Shown here in pieces: positions 9,172-18,058 of a stretch of 64,000 bases of DNA. Source of the DNA: Muribaculaceae bacterium (GTDB lineage Bacteria > Bacteroidota > Bacteroidia > Bacteroidales > Muribaculaceae); contig JAIDTL010000109.1 of NCBI GenBank assembly GCA_029060725.1, positions 1-64,000 of the forward strand, given 5' to 3'. Within the stretch, counting starts at the first letter, position 1. Every line of letters starts with the position of its first letter. The position numbers and the translations under genes are program-made. The notes beneath the pieces are model-generated. The model ran no database searches, was not told where the DNA came from, and was given only the letters and a program-made list of their open reading frames with translations.

Positions 9172-9257
9172 AAAATGCAGCCACCTTCACAGGCAGCTGC
9201 ATTTTCAATTTTTTCCATAATTCAATTTTAACTAACCTAACATCATGAAACGATTTT
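9172..9257 (+). other. Hairpin plus conserved 28-nt core, copy 1 of a dispersed non-coding element
   Basis: A hairpin (AAAATGCAGC 9172-9181, 14-base loop, GCTGCATTTT 9196-9205) is followed by TTTTCCATAAT and, at 9230-9257, a 28-base core beginning AACTAACCTAACATCATG. The same core occurs on the other strand at 48127-48154, again next to TTTTCCATAAT and a hairpin with a 14-base loop. The hairpin may terminate lutC, and read on the minus strand it is followed by five T. The core contains ATGAAACGATTTT, which opens a 19-codon frame here (9244-9303) and only 7 codons in the other copy. Function unknown. Confidence 0.6.
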
Positions 9258-9293
9258 CTTACTTTCTGTGCACAAAAATTCATCTGAAATTCG

Positions 9294-9323
9294 TTGTTAA
9301 TTAAGCAAAATTCATTAATTTTG
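9294..9323 (+). promoter_or_regulatory. Promoter of the PAP2 phosphatase gene, probably leaderless
   Basis: TTG (9294-9296), a 19-base spacer and TAATTTTG (9316-9323) match the Bacteroidetes consensus. The box ends 4 bases before the ATG at 9328, so the predicted transcription start coincides with the start codon. Confidence 0.75.
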
Positions 9324-9327
9324 CAAT

Positions 9328-10158
9328 ATGAAACTTATTGCATTTATTTTTTGCCTCATTACTGTCTTTGACTCATGTCTGGCATATTCTGTCACTCCAG
9401 ATTCTATTCCTTCTGCTGAAGTAGTCGACATAGAGCAGGAAGAGTCTTTTTCTTTTTTTTATGAAGGGGATGAGGATAGCGATTATCCTACTGTATCCCG
9501 GACAATGTACACTTTCAAACCCACACAGTTGATCCTGCCCGGAGCACTCTTAGCTGCCGGCATTGTCGGGACTTATACCTTAGATAATTTGAAAAATTCG
9601 GTGCGTGACCATATTTCTGGATATAAAGCCGGACGTAAATTTAAAGCAGACGAGTATATTCAGTATTTGCCGGTTGCCGGCTATATTGGCATGGGATTCA
9701 TTCCAGGCATAAAGACCAGAAGCAACTTCAGACAACGGCTGATGGCAGGAGTCACTGCATACGCTGTCATGGCAGTGACAGTCAACGCTATGAAATATAC
9801 ATTCAAACATCCTCGGCCCGATTCCGGACAGCGTAATTCTTTCCCATCAGGGCACTCTGCCACTGCCTTTACGGGAGCTGAACTAATGCGTATTGAATAT
9901 GGTAACTATATTGGGTGCGCAGGATATGCCGTCGCATTGACCGTTGGAATGTTAAGAATTTACAACGACCGACATTGGATCACTGACGTTTTTGGAGGTG
10001 CAGCAATTGGCATTCTTAGCGCCAGAGTCGGATACTGGCTCATGCCGCTTGAACAAAAACTTTTCAAACTTGACAAAAACAACGAGCGAAACAAATCTCT
10101 TGCTATCCTACCTATGCTTGGCGAGACCAACGGAATGGCTCTCTCTTTTCAGTTTTAA
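9328..10158 (+). CDS. PAP2 family membrane phosphatase
   Basis: The 276-residue protein has a signal peptide (about residues 1-19), an acidic stretch, then several hydrophobic segments. The three phosphatase motifs are present from about residue 155: KxxxxxxRP as KYTFKHPRP, PSGHS as FPSGHSATAF, and RxxxxxHxxxD as RIYNDRHWITD. The family removes phosphate from lipid phosphates such as phosphatidic acid, undecaprenyl pyrophosphate or lipid A at the periplasmic face. The precise substrate cannot be told from sequence. It is a single gene with its own promoter. Confidence 0.85.
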   Translation: MKLIAFIFCLITVFDSCLAYSVTPDSIPSAEVVDIEQEESFSFFYEGDEDSDYPTVSRTMYTFKPTQLILPGALLAAGIVGTYTLDNLKNSVRDHISGYKAGRKFKADEYIQYLPVAGYIGMGFIPGIKTRSNFRQRLMAGVTAYAVMAVTVNAMKYTFKHPRPDSGQRNSFPSGHSATAFTGAELMRIEYGNYIGCAGYAVALTVGMLRIYNDRHWITDVFGGAAIGILSARVGYWLMPLEQKLFKLDKNNERNKSLAILPMLGETNGMALSFQF

Positions 10159-10199
10159 TTACCTAACAAATCACAAATTAAGTCCTCAAACATGAAATC

Positions 10200-10763
10200 T
10201 TAATTTTCGGAGAAGACTTCTTCAATTTTCTTCACTGCGTGGTGGTAACTTGCTTTAAGTGCTCCTACTGAAGTGCCAAGTATTTCAGAGATTTCCTCAT
10301 ACTTCATTTCATCGAAATAACGCATATTGAAGACAAGGCGCTGCTTTTCCGGCAATTTGGCAACTGCCTTAAGCAATTCTGCCTGCAATTCATCTCCATC
10401 AAAATATTCGTCGGCTTCTATATTATTAAGGAGGTAAGAATCATCCCCTTCATCCACTGTCAGTTGATTGCGTGTGCGCTCCTTATTGAGAAAATTGATC
10501 GATTCATTGATTGCTATCTTGAAGAGCCACGTAGAGAGCTTTGCATCTCCTCGGAAATTCTGAAGATTGTTCCATGCCTTGAGAAATACATTCTGCAGAA
10601 TGTCGTCAGCATCATCATGCTTCACTACAAGCTTACGGATCTGCCAATAGACCGGTTCTCCATACATGCGCATCAGATTGTCGAAGGCTGCAGAGGCTGT
10701 CTTCGGATTCTGGAGCTGCTCTATGAGCTTCTTCTCGTCTATGGGTATTGCAGAATTTGCCAT
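10200..10763 (-). CDS. ECF-type RNA polymerase sigma factor
   Basis: The 187-residue protein has sigma-70 region 2 (about residues 25-95, including DADDILQNVFLKAWNNLQNF and STWLFKIAINESINFLNKE) and region 4 (about residues 125-185, LPEKQRLVFNMRYFDEMKYEEISEILGTSVGALKASYHHAVKKI). It lacks region 3, as ECF factors do. It is transcribed divergently from a small membrane protein, a Spy-like protein and an alpha-2-macroglobulin. That context suggests an envelope-stress regulon, but the target promoters are unknown. A consensus promoter ends 7 bases before its ATG, so its mRNA should be close to leaderless. Confidence 0.93.
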   Translation of the reverse strand: MANSAIPIDEKKLIEQLQNPKTASAAFDNLMRMYGEPVYWQIRKLVVKHDDADDILQNVFLKAWNNLQNFRGDAKLSTWLFKIAINESINFLNKERTRNQLTVDEGDDSYLLNNIEADEYFDGDELQAELLKAVAKLPEKQRLVFNMRYFDEMKYEEISEILGTSVGALKASYHHAVKKIEEVFSEN

Positions 10764-10770
10764 TTGGACG

Positions 10771-10801
10771 CAAAATTAACACAAAATTTCTGATTTTACA
10801 A
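10771..10801 (-). promoter_or_regulatory. Promoter of the ECF sigma factor gene
   Basis: On the minus strand TTG (10799-10801), 20 bases and TAATTTTG (10771-10778) form a full consensus promoter. The start codon lies 7 bases further, implying a 5' leader of only a few bases. Confidence 0.75.
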
Positions 10802-10932
10802 TAGCATTTTTTATTTTTTAACGTTAAACCAACAAGGATGATTCTTGTCACATATTCAGAAGCAAAGCAAAATTGCCTCGTTTCTATTTATTATAATTTA
10901 TAATTCACACATTTATATTGATATAATTCTAC

Positions 10933-11343
10933 ATGAAAACTGAACACAACATCCTCGAAAAAGTAGATCGGAAGACCGGGTACACCGTTCCCGACAATTA
11001 TTTCGACAGTGTCAGGAGCAAAATATTGGAAAATCTTCCGGAATATCAGGAAAAGAAACCGGGGAAAATATCAATGTGGCGCAAGGTGCAACCATATATT
11101 TATATGGCGGCTATGTTTGCCGGCATCTGGTGTATGATGAAGATGTTCCACATGATGACGACTACCGATCTGAGCCTTGACAATCCCCCAGAATCCGTAG
11201 CACTTGCTATGGCAGATCCTGACCACGCTGATTGGTATGCACCTTCCGACAACTCTGATTTCTTCATCCTCGAAGAGGATATATGCTCGCAGTATTCTTC
11301 CATTGAAGATTTCAAAAATGATTTCGATAACCCCAACCTTTAA
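10933..11343 (+). CDS. Small single-pass membrane protein, possible anti-sigma partner
   Basis: The 136-residue product has a cytoplasmic-type N-terminus with the motif VPDNYFDSVRSKILENLPE, one membrane segment at about residues 55-72 (YIYMAAMFAGIWCMMKM) and an acidic C-terminal tail. I recognise the VPxNYF...pattern from Bacteroidales proteins encoded beside sigma-70 genes, but no anti-sigma fold can be proven from sequence. It lies head-to-head with the ECF sigma gene (169 bp apart) and 61 bp before the Spy-like gene. I infer it may sequester the sigma factor at the membrane; it could equally be a structural partner of its neighbours. Confidence 0.6.
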   Translation: MKTEHNILEKVDRKTGYTVPDNYFDSVRSKILENLPEYQEKKPGKISMWRKVQPYIYMAAMFAGIWCMMKMFHMMTTTDLSLDNPPESVALAMADPDHADWYAPSDNSDFFILEEDICSQYSSIEDFKNDFDNPNL

Positions 11344-11404
11344 ATTTTCCAATACCGTCGACAACGACGAAATAGTTGACAACGCTGATAACTAATAAAA
11401 AATC

Positions 11405-11962
11405 ATGAAAAAGCATCTTTTACTCCTCCTCATCACTTTTTTGACTCTCCCCTGCGCAATGGCTCAAGAAAAGAAAGACAAAGCTAAGATGATGGAGGAA
11501 CTGCAGCAATTCAAACTCGACTACCTCGCCAAGGAAATGCAGCTTTCTGAAAAGGAGAAGGCTGAGTTTGTACCCTTATACAAAGAGTACGATAAGGAGC
11601 GTCGGCAGGCTGGATCAGAAGCTTGGAAGTTTGAACGTGAACTCAAGAAGAAAAATAATGCTTCAGAAGCAGACTATAAAAAACTTTCCGAGCTGCAGCA
11701 GGCGGCTCGTGCTAAAGATAATGAAATAGTGAAGAAATACGATTCAAAGTTTGAATCAACCCTTTCTGCCAAGCAAATCTATACGATGCATCAAGCTGAA
11801 GAGAAATTCTTCGAAAAGATGAAGGATATGCGCAAGAAGAATCACAGTGAAAAACATCCTCACGATAAAAAGGGATCAAAAGCTCCCGGGAAAAAGCATA
11901 AAGACCATAACGATGGCTTTGATGCCCCTGAAGCATACCCTCATGCGCCATTAGAACTTTGA
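11405..11962 (+). CDS. Spy/CpxP-like periplasmic helical protein
   Basis: The 185-residue protein has a signal peptide (residues 1-20, cleavage after AMA) and a highly charged, almost wholly helical body rich in Lys and Glu. It contains LAKEMQLSEKEKAEFVPLYKEYDKER, which recalls the LTxxQ-type helices of Spy/CpxP-family periplasmic chaperones and stress sensors. The C-terminal 40 residues are His/Lys-rich (KKNHSEKHPHDKKGSK) and could bind metal. It sits 12 bp before the macroglobulin gene and 61 bp after the small membrane protein, so the three are probably one operon. A chaperone role is inferred only. Confidence 0.6.
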   Translation: MKKHLLLLLITFLTLPCAMAQEKKDKAKMMEELQQFKLDYLAKEMQLSEKEKAEFVPLYKEYDKERRQAGSEAWKFERELKKKNNASEADYKKLSELQQAARAKDNEIVKKYDSKFESTLSAKQIYTMHQAEEKFFEKMKDMRKKNHSEKHPHDKKGSKAPGKKHKDHNDGFDAPEAYPHAPLEL

Positions 11963-11974
11963 CATATTTGAATT

Positions 11975-14900
11975 ATGACAAGACATATATTCTCATTGCG
12001 TGCAGTTGCCTCTTTGGCAACTGTCGTGCTTTTTGGAGGTTTGCTTTTCTCAGCGAACGCTGCAAAAAAGATATCAACTAAAACAATGACAACTCCCGAC
12101 TTTGCTTATCCTAAAACAGTAGAGAAAAATGCCTCTGCCAATCTTGACAAAGCCATTGCTCATGGAGATTGGCCTTCAGCCGTAGAAGCGTTGATCCAAT
12201 CCGTTACTGCCAATAATATGGTCAGTTATAGCAATGCCGAAAATGGCATTGCAAAAATCGACAGTGTCGCTGCAATTGCCCCTGAGGTTTGGCGTCCTGC
12301 ATTTTTACTCATGAAAGTAGAAATCTATAATTCCATCTATAATTCCATCAGATGGAAAGCGGATCGCCGTGAGATTCCCTCCGACTCTATCCCTTCTGAC
12401 CCCAAAGAATGGAGCCGCGATATTTTCGCTCTCAAGAACTATGAGATTTGCAAATCAGCATTAGAGACTCCTATCCCTGATAATCTTTCTCTAAAAGACT
12501 GGGGCAAATTTCTCGAGAATGCGTCTGATGCATATTCACAAGGCATGACCGTAGAGGAATACGTTTGTAATCAATGTTTTAAAAATCTCAATATTTTTGC
12601 AGATGCATCTCAAGACATTATCCCATTCTTTTCCAATAAGACTGAAGCAGTGACTGCCACACAGAAATGTGCTGAACTTCGCGACAAAGCTATTGACCGC
12701 CTTATTGAATCAGCATCTTCAGGCAAAAGAATGATGATTCTTGCTAAAGCACTCTCTGACAAGGCCAACACCCTTTCGCATAGCGCGAGAATGACTTATC
12801 TTGTCTCTGCTCTCGAAAAGGTAAAGGGGTCGGAAGGGGAACAGTTGATACTCTCTGAAATGCGCGATTATGTTTCTGAAGATCAGTTACCCGGAATTGA
12901 ATCTCCTTTCCCTTATACTATAAAGGAGTATATCGAATTGTTGCGCAAATCCTTAGTCCAGTTTCCGAAAGGAATGTATGCCAATAATCTCACAAACATC
13001 CTCAACGATCTGACTCGTCCATTATCTGAAATAAGGTTCAAATCTCAATATCTATCATCTGAAGATATAGAAATGGATGTGAATCTGAAGAATTGTACAG
13101 AATCTTGGGTACTTGTATACGACTATTCTCCATTTACTAATGCAGTACAGTCGCCCAAGACTCGTGAGGTCGCTTCTAAATGTCGCCTTGTCAAGGCTAC
13201 AAAAGTTAAAGCATCAGGAGAAGTTCCTTTTTCAGCTAATGACAAAGCGTTTATAGGCAATCTTCCTAAGGGTTCTTACGTAGTGATTCCAAGTGCGACA
13301 CCCGACAGCAAAGGAATTTATAGCACCATACTAAACGACACTTGGCGCCAACCATTCTCCGTAAGCGACATCAGTGTCTTGACTCTTCAAGGTCCGGATG
13401 CTTCATCGCGACTGTTTGTAGTGGATGGCTCTAACGGAAAACCTATCGAAGGAGCAACCGTGAAGGTATTTACAAGAAAGAACTATTCATCTCCTCGAAC
13501 ATTGATTGACACTTTCACTACTGACAAGGAAGGCAGTGCAACTGTCAAGGCAGAGCGTTTCGATATTGAGGCAACTTTCAACGGTTCAAAATGGAGTTCT
13601 TCCTCACAGTATTATAACTCTTCATTCCGTAAAGACACAACGATAAGAAAATATGCCCAAATACTGACCGACCGCGCCATATTCCATCCGGGAGATAGCG
13701 TATCTGCTGCTGTAATAGCATATAGTAATCAGTATTTCAATAGATGGCTTGATAAAGGACAGCAACTGAAACTCGAACTTCGTGATGCCAATTACAATGT
13801 TGTTGCTGTTGACTCTATTGTAACTGATGGCTTCGGACGTGGCACCGCAAATTTTGTACTCCCATCACAAGGTCTTCTCGGGAATTGGCAACTTCTGGCT
13901 TACGATGAGAACAACCGTCGTATTGGCTACGCCTCTTTCCAGGTGGCTGACTATGTAGCTCCTACTTTCTTTATCACCTCCGACCACTCTGATGAAGATG
14001 TCGCTCCCGGCGACGTGATTCGTCTCAAAGGTCAGGTGCTGACATACTCCGGTATGCCGGTTTCCGGGGCTAAAGTGAAATATAATGTGAATTACCAACC
14101 CCCGATGAGATGGTATTCCTATAGTTCTGCTTCTTTTGATTCTTCAGTTACTGCGGATGCCGATGGCAAATACGAGATTGAGCTCCCTACTGCCAATCTG
14201 AAAGGTACACAGTTTGAACGAGGTATATTCATAGTAAATCTATCTGCCACGTCCCTCGCCGGAGAGACTCAATCCGGTCCTACCGAAAGGTTTGCTATTG
14301 GCAAGGAGTATCACATCCAATCTTCATTCTCCGACCTGAAGTTAGATATTTCTGACAGTATCCCGGATATGATCTACTATGTAAAGGATATGTTGGGCAG
14401 AAATGTCAAGAAGGAGCTCTCTTATAAATTGATAAACACTGTATCCAAAGCAACGGTGGCGGAGGGCAACTTCATGTCGCCTATACTATCTCTTCCTAAG
14501 AAAAATTATCCTTCGGCTCTTTATACTATCAAGGTGTGGATGAAGGAAGATTCTACTGTTCAAGCAGAGACTCCCATTACTTTCTGGCACAAATCAGATA
14601 AGGCAGCTCCGGAAGGCACTCATCTATGGGTCCCGGTAATGAGCGTCATCGCTGAAACCGGTCAAAACCAAGTAGATGTGACTGTGGGTAGCGGAATTTC
14701 CGACCGTTGGATTCCGGCAGTGATTTCTGCAAACGGTGAAATTTTGGACACGCAATGGCTACATGTCGAAAAAGATAATCTTTCAGTCCCTGTAAAAGTC
14801 CCGACAGGCGACCAAAACTATACGCTAAATCTCACTTATCTCTCAAATCTGAATCTAGAGATGACCAATGTGTCAATCTATCCGGCTTCGGCTAAAGATA

Positions 14901-17761
14901 AATTGAGTGTTGCAACAGAGGCGTTCCGTGACAAGATTTCTGCCGGCGACAAAGAAAAATGGTCGTTCAGATTCTACCGACCTTCCGGCAAAGTTTCAGA
15001 TATTCCGGCTATGGCTGTGATGACTGATGCCGCTTTGAATGCAATTACCCCCTTCTCATGGAGTTTCAATCCAAACAGCAACGGTCATCCTTCTTTCTAT
15101 CGGATGCGCGGTGACTTCAATGATCTTAGAAACTATAATTATTCCCTTAAGGATTCCAAATACCTGAGATATAAGTCGTTTTATTTCCCTAATTTCAACG
15201 ATTACGGACAAAGTTGGGGATTAAATGGAGGTAGATACAGTGACGGTGTTGCATATCTTACAGGAGCCGTAAATGAAATGGCTGTAATGCGCTCCGCAGC
15301 TCCGACATCCATGAAGTTGATGGCGAAACAAACTTCAGTTGTTAAAGAAGAGGCAGCTATGGCTGACCTCGCAATGGATGATGCCGTAGAAGCTGAAGCT
15401 GTAGAAGAGGAGGCTCAAGAATCTATTATGGTACGCGGCAATGGAGATGCCGGTGCTTCGGAATCTAACGATACTCCTGACCTTCGAGAGACTGAATATC
15501 CTCTGGCTTTCTTCTTGCCCTATCTTGTATCTGACAAGGAAGGTGTTGTCAACATCGACTTTACAGTACCTAACTTTAATACTACTTGGGCTTTCCAACT
15601 TTTGGGCTATGACAACTCACTTCAGGTAGCCAAGACCTCACTTGAGGCCATTGCTTCCAAACCTATTATGGTCTCCACTCACGCTCCTCGATTTGTGCGC
15701 ACCGGCGATGTCATCGAGTTGACTGCAACCGTATTCAATAATTCAGATGCTCCATGCTCTCCAAAATGCTGCATTGAACTTGTTGACCTCATCTCAGGCA
15801 AGACAATAGAAGTAAAAGATTTCAATCTCAACCAGATAGCAATTGCAGAAAACTCTCAAATCTCTATGCTATGGAGTGTGCCTTCCGATGTATCTTCTGT
15901 TGGGTTCAGAGCATACGCCGAGGCTGATGGTCATCGCGATGGCGAACAGGCACTTATTCCTGTGCTTCCGGCTTCTTCCCCCGTGGTGGAGTCTACTCCT
16001 TTCTGGATTGCTCCTGATGGCAGCGAAGTTGAAATTAAACTTCCAAAGTTTAAGGATACTGACCAAGTGACTTTACAATATTGCGACAATCCTGCATGGT
16101 ATTGCCTCACTGCTCTTCCCGACATTGTGGTGCCTGACTCTAAGAGTGTGACGTCGAAAATGAATGCACTATATGGAAATGCTATTGCCTACAATCTCAT
16201 TTCTTCCAATGCAAACTTGAAGAAAGGTCTTGAAATTCTCCTATCTGACCAAAATTCTCAGTTCTCTGCCCTGAAAAGCAACCTCGAAAAAGATGGAAAT
16301 CTTAAGATCACTCAATTAAATAATACCCCGTGGGTTAACAATGCTGAATCTGAGACTCTTCGTATGAGTCGTCTCGGTTCTCTACTCAATGAAGAGGAAG
16401 CTATAAAGGCTATCGAAAACATTGTCAGTGACATCCGTTCTCTTCAAGACCGCAGTGGAGGTTGGAGCTGGTGTCCTGAAATGCAACCATCCCCATATAT
16501 CACCCGCGACGTGCTAAGCAAGTTTGCGATGATCATGAAGGCTGGCGCAATGAAACAACTCGACGGAGCTGAAGGAATGGTGAAATCTGCTATCAGATAT
16601 GTGGATTCAGAGACAGTGAAAGACTATAAAAAATATCATAAAAAAGGGGAATCTCTGAGTTATCTCCTTGATTGGCTTTATGTGCGCAGTTCTTTCCCAT
16701 CCAATATGATGCCTAAAGATGCTACCGGATCTGAAATGAACTCAATTGCAAATAAAGCATATAAGGATATAGCAAAAGAATGGAAAGATCTTGGTATCGG
16801 TACTAAGGCTAAAGCAGCCACTTTGCTATGGCGAGCAGGCGATAATAAGACTGCAAACGAGATCCTTGAATCACTACGCCAATACTCGAGTGAATCTCCG
16901 GGAAAAGGTATGTGGTTTGATAATCTTAACTCAGGATGGGGCGGAATGAATACCATTCAGACCACTACCCTTGTGCTTGAAGCCTTTGCAGAGATTCAAC
17001 CACACAACAAGATTGTTGACTCTATACGTCAATGGCTCGTGCTCTGCCGTCAATATCAAGATTGGGGTAAGCGAACTTACACTGTTGAGACGGTGAACGC
17101 TATCCTTACGTCTGGTACAGATTGGACAGTCCAAGGCAATGATGCACCGAAATTCTACATTAAAGGTAAAAAACTCTCTATTCCTGAGACTGCCAAACTA
17201 ACCGGTTCATTCACTATGACACTCGCTGCCAAGGATGCCTCAAAGAAGACTCTGTATGTAGTAAGGGAAGGTAATTCGCCGGCTTGGGGCGGTGTTATAA
17301 ACCAGTATGAATCCCCAATTCTTGAAGTTGTGGCATCAGAAGTTCCTGAACTCTCAATCAGGAAGAGTATCGTGGCTCTTGTAGAAGGCGACAATGGAGA
17401 ACTCACACCCAAAGAAGGAATCACTCTTGAGAAGGGAATGAAAGTAAGAGTGACACTCTTCATAACAGCGGGACGCGATATGGACTATGTGGCAGTAACT
17501 GACGAACGCTGTGCATGCCTCGAACCAACGGTCCAACTATCAGGCTACACTTCCTCCGACGGAGTAGGCTTCTACAGGGAAGTCCGCGACACTCAGACCA
17601 ATCTTTTCTTTGGTTGGCTCCCCAAAGGACAGCATGTGATAAGCTACGATTGCACCGTAAGCCAAGAGGGCACATTCAGCTGCGGCATAGCCACCGCCCA
17701 ATCCCAATACTCTCCTTCTACCGTAGCCCACTCCGCAGGCTCAACAATACAAGTCAAATAA
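11975..17761 (+). CDS. Alpha-2-macroglobulin family protein, thioester-less
   Basis: This 1928-residue exported protein (signal peptide about 1-29) has the bacterial macroglobulin layout: a helical N-terminal region, a carboxypeptidase-regulatory-like fold near residue 481 (DGSNGKPIEGATVKVF), MG2 near 562 (DRAIFHPGDSVSAAVIAYS), more MG domains, and an acidic Ala/Met/Glu-rich linker near 1100-1165. The A2M domain follows near 1175-1215 (LRETEYPLAFFLPYL, FTVPNFNTTWAF), then an alpha-toroid domain near 1490 (DRSGGWSWCPEMQPSPYITRD) and a receptor-binding-like C-terminus. No CxEQ thioester motif is visible; QYCDNPAWYC stands near where the toroid begins. Such proteins are thought to trap proteases or guard the envelope. 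It ends an operon with the two preceding genes. Confidence 0.85.
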   Translation: MTRHIFSLRAVASLATVVLFGGLLFSANAAKKISTKTMTTPDFAYPKTVEKNASANLDKAIAHGDWPSAVEALIQSVTANNMVSYSNAENGIAKIDSVAAIAPEVWRPAFLLMKVEIYNSIYNSIRWKADRREIPSDSIPSDPKEWSRDIFALKNYEICKSALETPIPDNLSLKDWGKFLENASDAYSQGMTVEEYVCNQCFKNLNIFADASQDIIPFFSNKTEAVTATQKCAELRDKAIDRLIESASSGKRMMILAKALSDKANTLSHSARMTYLVSALEKVKGSEGEQLILSEMRDYVSEDQLPGIESPFPYTIKEYIELLRKSLVQFPKGMYANNLTNILNDLTRPLSEIRFKSQYLSSEDIEMDVNLKNCTESWVLVYDYSPFTNAVQSPKTREVASKCRLVKATKVKASGEVPFSANDKAFIGNLPKGSYVVIPSATPDSKGIYSTILNDTWRQPFSVSDISVLTLQGPDASSRLFVVDGSNGKPIEGATVKVFTRKNYSSPRTLIDTFTTDKEGSATVKAERFDIEATFNGSKWSSSSQYYNSSFRKDTTIRKYAQILTDRAIFHPGDSVSAAVIAYSNQYFNRWLDKGQQLKLELRDANYNVVAVDSIVTDGFGRGTANFVLPSQGLLGNWQLLAYDENNRRIGYASFQVADYVAPTFFITSDHSDEDVAPGDVIRLKGQVLTYSGMPVSGAKVKYNVNYQPPMRWYSYSSASFDSSVTADADGKYEIELPTANLKGTQFERGIFIVNLSATSLAGETQSGPTERFAIGKEYHIQSSFSDLKLDISDSIPDMIYYVKDMLGRNVKKELSYKLINTVSKATVAEGNFMSPILSLPKKNYPSALYTIKVWMKEDSTVQAETPITFWHKSDKAAPEGTHLWVPVMSVIAETGQNQVDVTVGSGISDRWIPAVISANGEILDTQWLHVEKDNLSVPVKVPTGDQNYTLNLTYLSNLNLEMTNVSIYPASAKDKLSVATEAFRDKISAGDKEKWSFRFYRPSGKVSDIPAMAVMTDAALNAITPFSWSFNPNSNGHPSFYRMRGDFNDLRNYNYSLKDSKYLRYKSFYFPNFNDYGQSWGLNGGRYSDGVAYLTGAVNEMAVMRSAAPTSMKLMAKQTSVVKEEAAMADLAMDDAVEAEAVEEEAQESIMVRGNGDAGASESNDTPDLRETEYPLAFFLPYLVSDKEGVVNIDFTVPNFNTTWAFQLLGYDNSLQVAKTSLEAIASKPIMVSTHAPRFVRTGDVIELTATVFNNSDAPCSPKCCIELVDLISGKTIEVKDFNLNQIAIAENSQISMLWSVPSDVSSVGFRAYAEADGHRDGEQALIPVLPASSPVVESTPFWIAPDGSEVEIKLPKFKDTDQVTLQYCDNPAWYCLTALPDIVVPDSKSVTSKMNALYGNAIAYNLISSNANLKKGLEILLSDQNSQFSALKSNLEKDGNLKITQLNNTPWVNNAESETLRMSRLGSLLNEEEAIKAIENIVSDIRSLQDRSGGWSWCPEMQPSPYITRDVLSKFAMIMKAGAMKQLDGAEGMVKSAIRYVDSETVKDYKKYHKKGESLSYLLDWLYVRSSFPSNMMPKDATGSEMNSIANKAYKDIAKEWKDLGIGTKAKAATLLWRAGDNKTANEILESLRQYSSESPGKGMWFDNLNSGWGGMNTIQTTTLVLEAFAEIQPHNKIVDSIRQWLVLCRQYQDWGKRTYTVETVNAILTSGTDWTVQGNDAPKFYIKGKKLSIPETAKLTGSFTMTLAAKDASKKTLYVVREGNSPAWGGVINQYESPILEVVASEVPELSIRKSIVALVEGDNGELTPKEGITLEKGMKVRVTLFITAGRDMDYVAVTDERCACLEPTVQLSGYTSSDGVGFYREVRDTQTNLFFGWLPKGQHVISYDCTVSQEGTFSCGIATAQSQYSPSTVAHSAGSTIQVK

Positions 17762-17791
17762 AAACATATTTCATATTGGACACTTGAGACA

Positions 17792-17818
17792 GGGCGCACA
17801 GCATGTGCGTCCTTTTTT
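17792..17818 (+). terminator. Rho-independent terminator after the macroglobulin gene
   Basis: A 9-bp stem with one G-T pair (17792-17800 with 17804-17812, loop GCA) is followed by six T. The rest of the gap to 18058 is AT-rich and holds only the promoter for the next operon. Confidence 0.85.
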
Positions 17819-17983
17819 CTATTCAATCATTCTCATTTTATTTTCTCCTTCGACTTGAATATGACTGGTGAATTCATAAAATTTTGTCAATAAGTTATGA
17901 AATCAAATTGTCAAACTCCCGATTAACGCGATATGCTCAGAATCTGTATATGCTGTAAAACATATTCTTTATCATTGAGAAAA

Positions 17984-18015
17984 TTTGCCAAATCTTAAAG
18001 AATGTATTACCTTTG
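17984..18015 (+). promoter_or_regulatory. Promoter of the RHS toxin locus
   Basis: TTTG (17984-17987), 20 bases and TACCTTTG (18008-18015) are a strong consensus match. It would drive the small T9SS-type protein and the RHS gene with a leader of about 40 bases. Confidence 0.8.
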
Positions 18016-18058
18016 CCATGGAATACAACCTTAAATTCAACTAAAAAATCAAGCCACC

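Noticed and set aside
9244-9303. 19-codon peptide gene starting in the conserved core
   Set aside because: The reading frame is not kept in the second copy, where it stops after 7 codons. The nucleotide core, not the peptide, is what is conserved. I left it as part of the non-coding element.
16081-16110. Thioester motif in the macroglobulin (CDNPAWYC)
   Set aside because: The reactive motif needs Cys-x-Glu-Gln. This segment lacks Glu-Gln and matches the thioester-less Bacteroidetes form.
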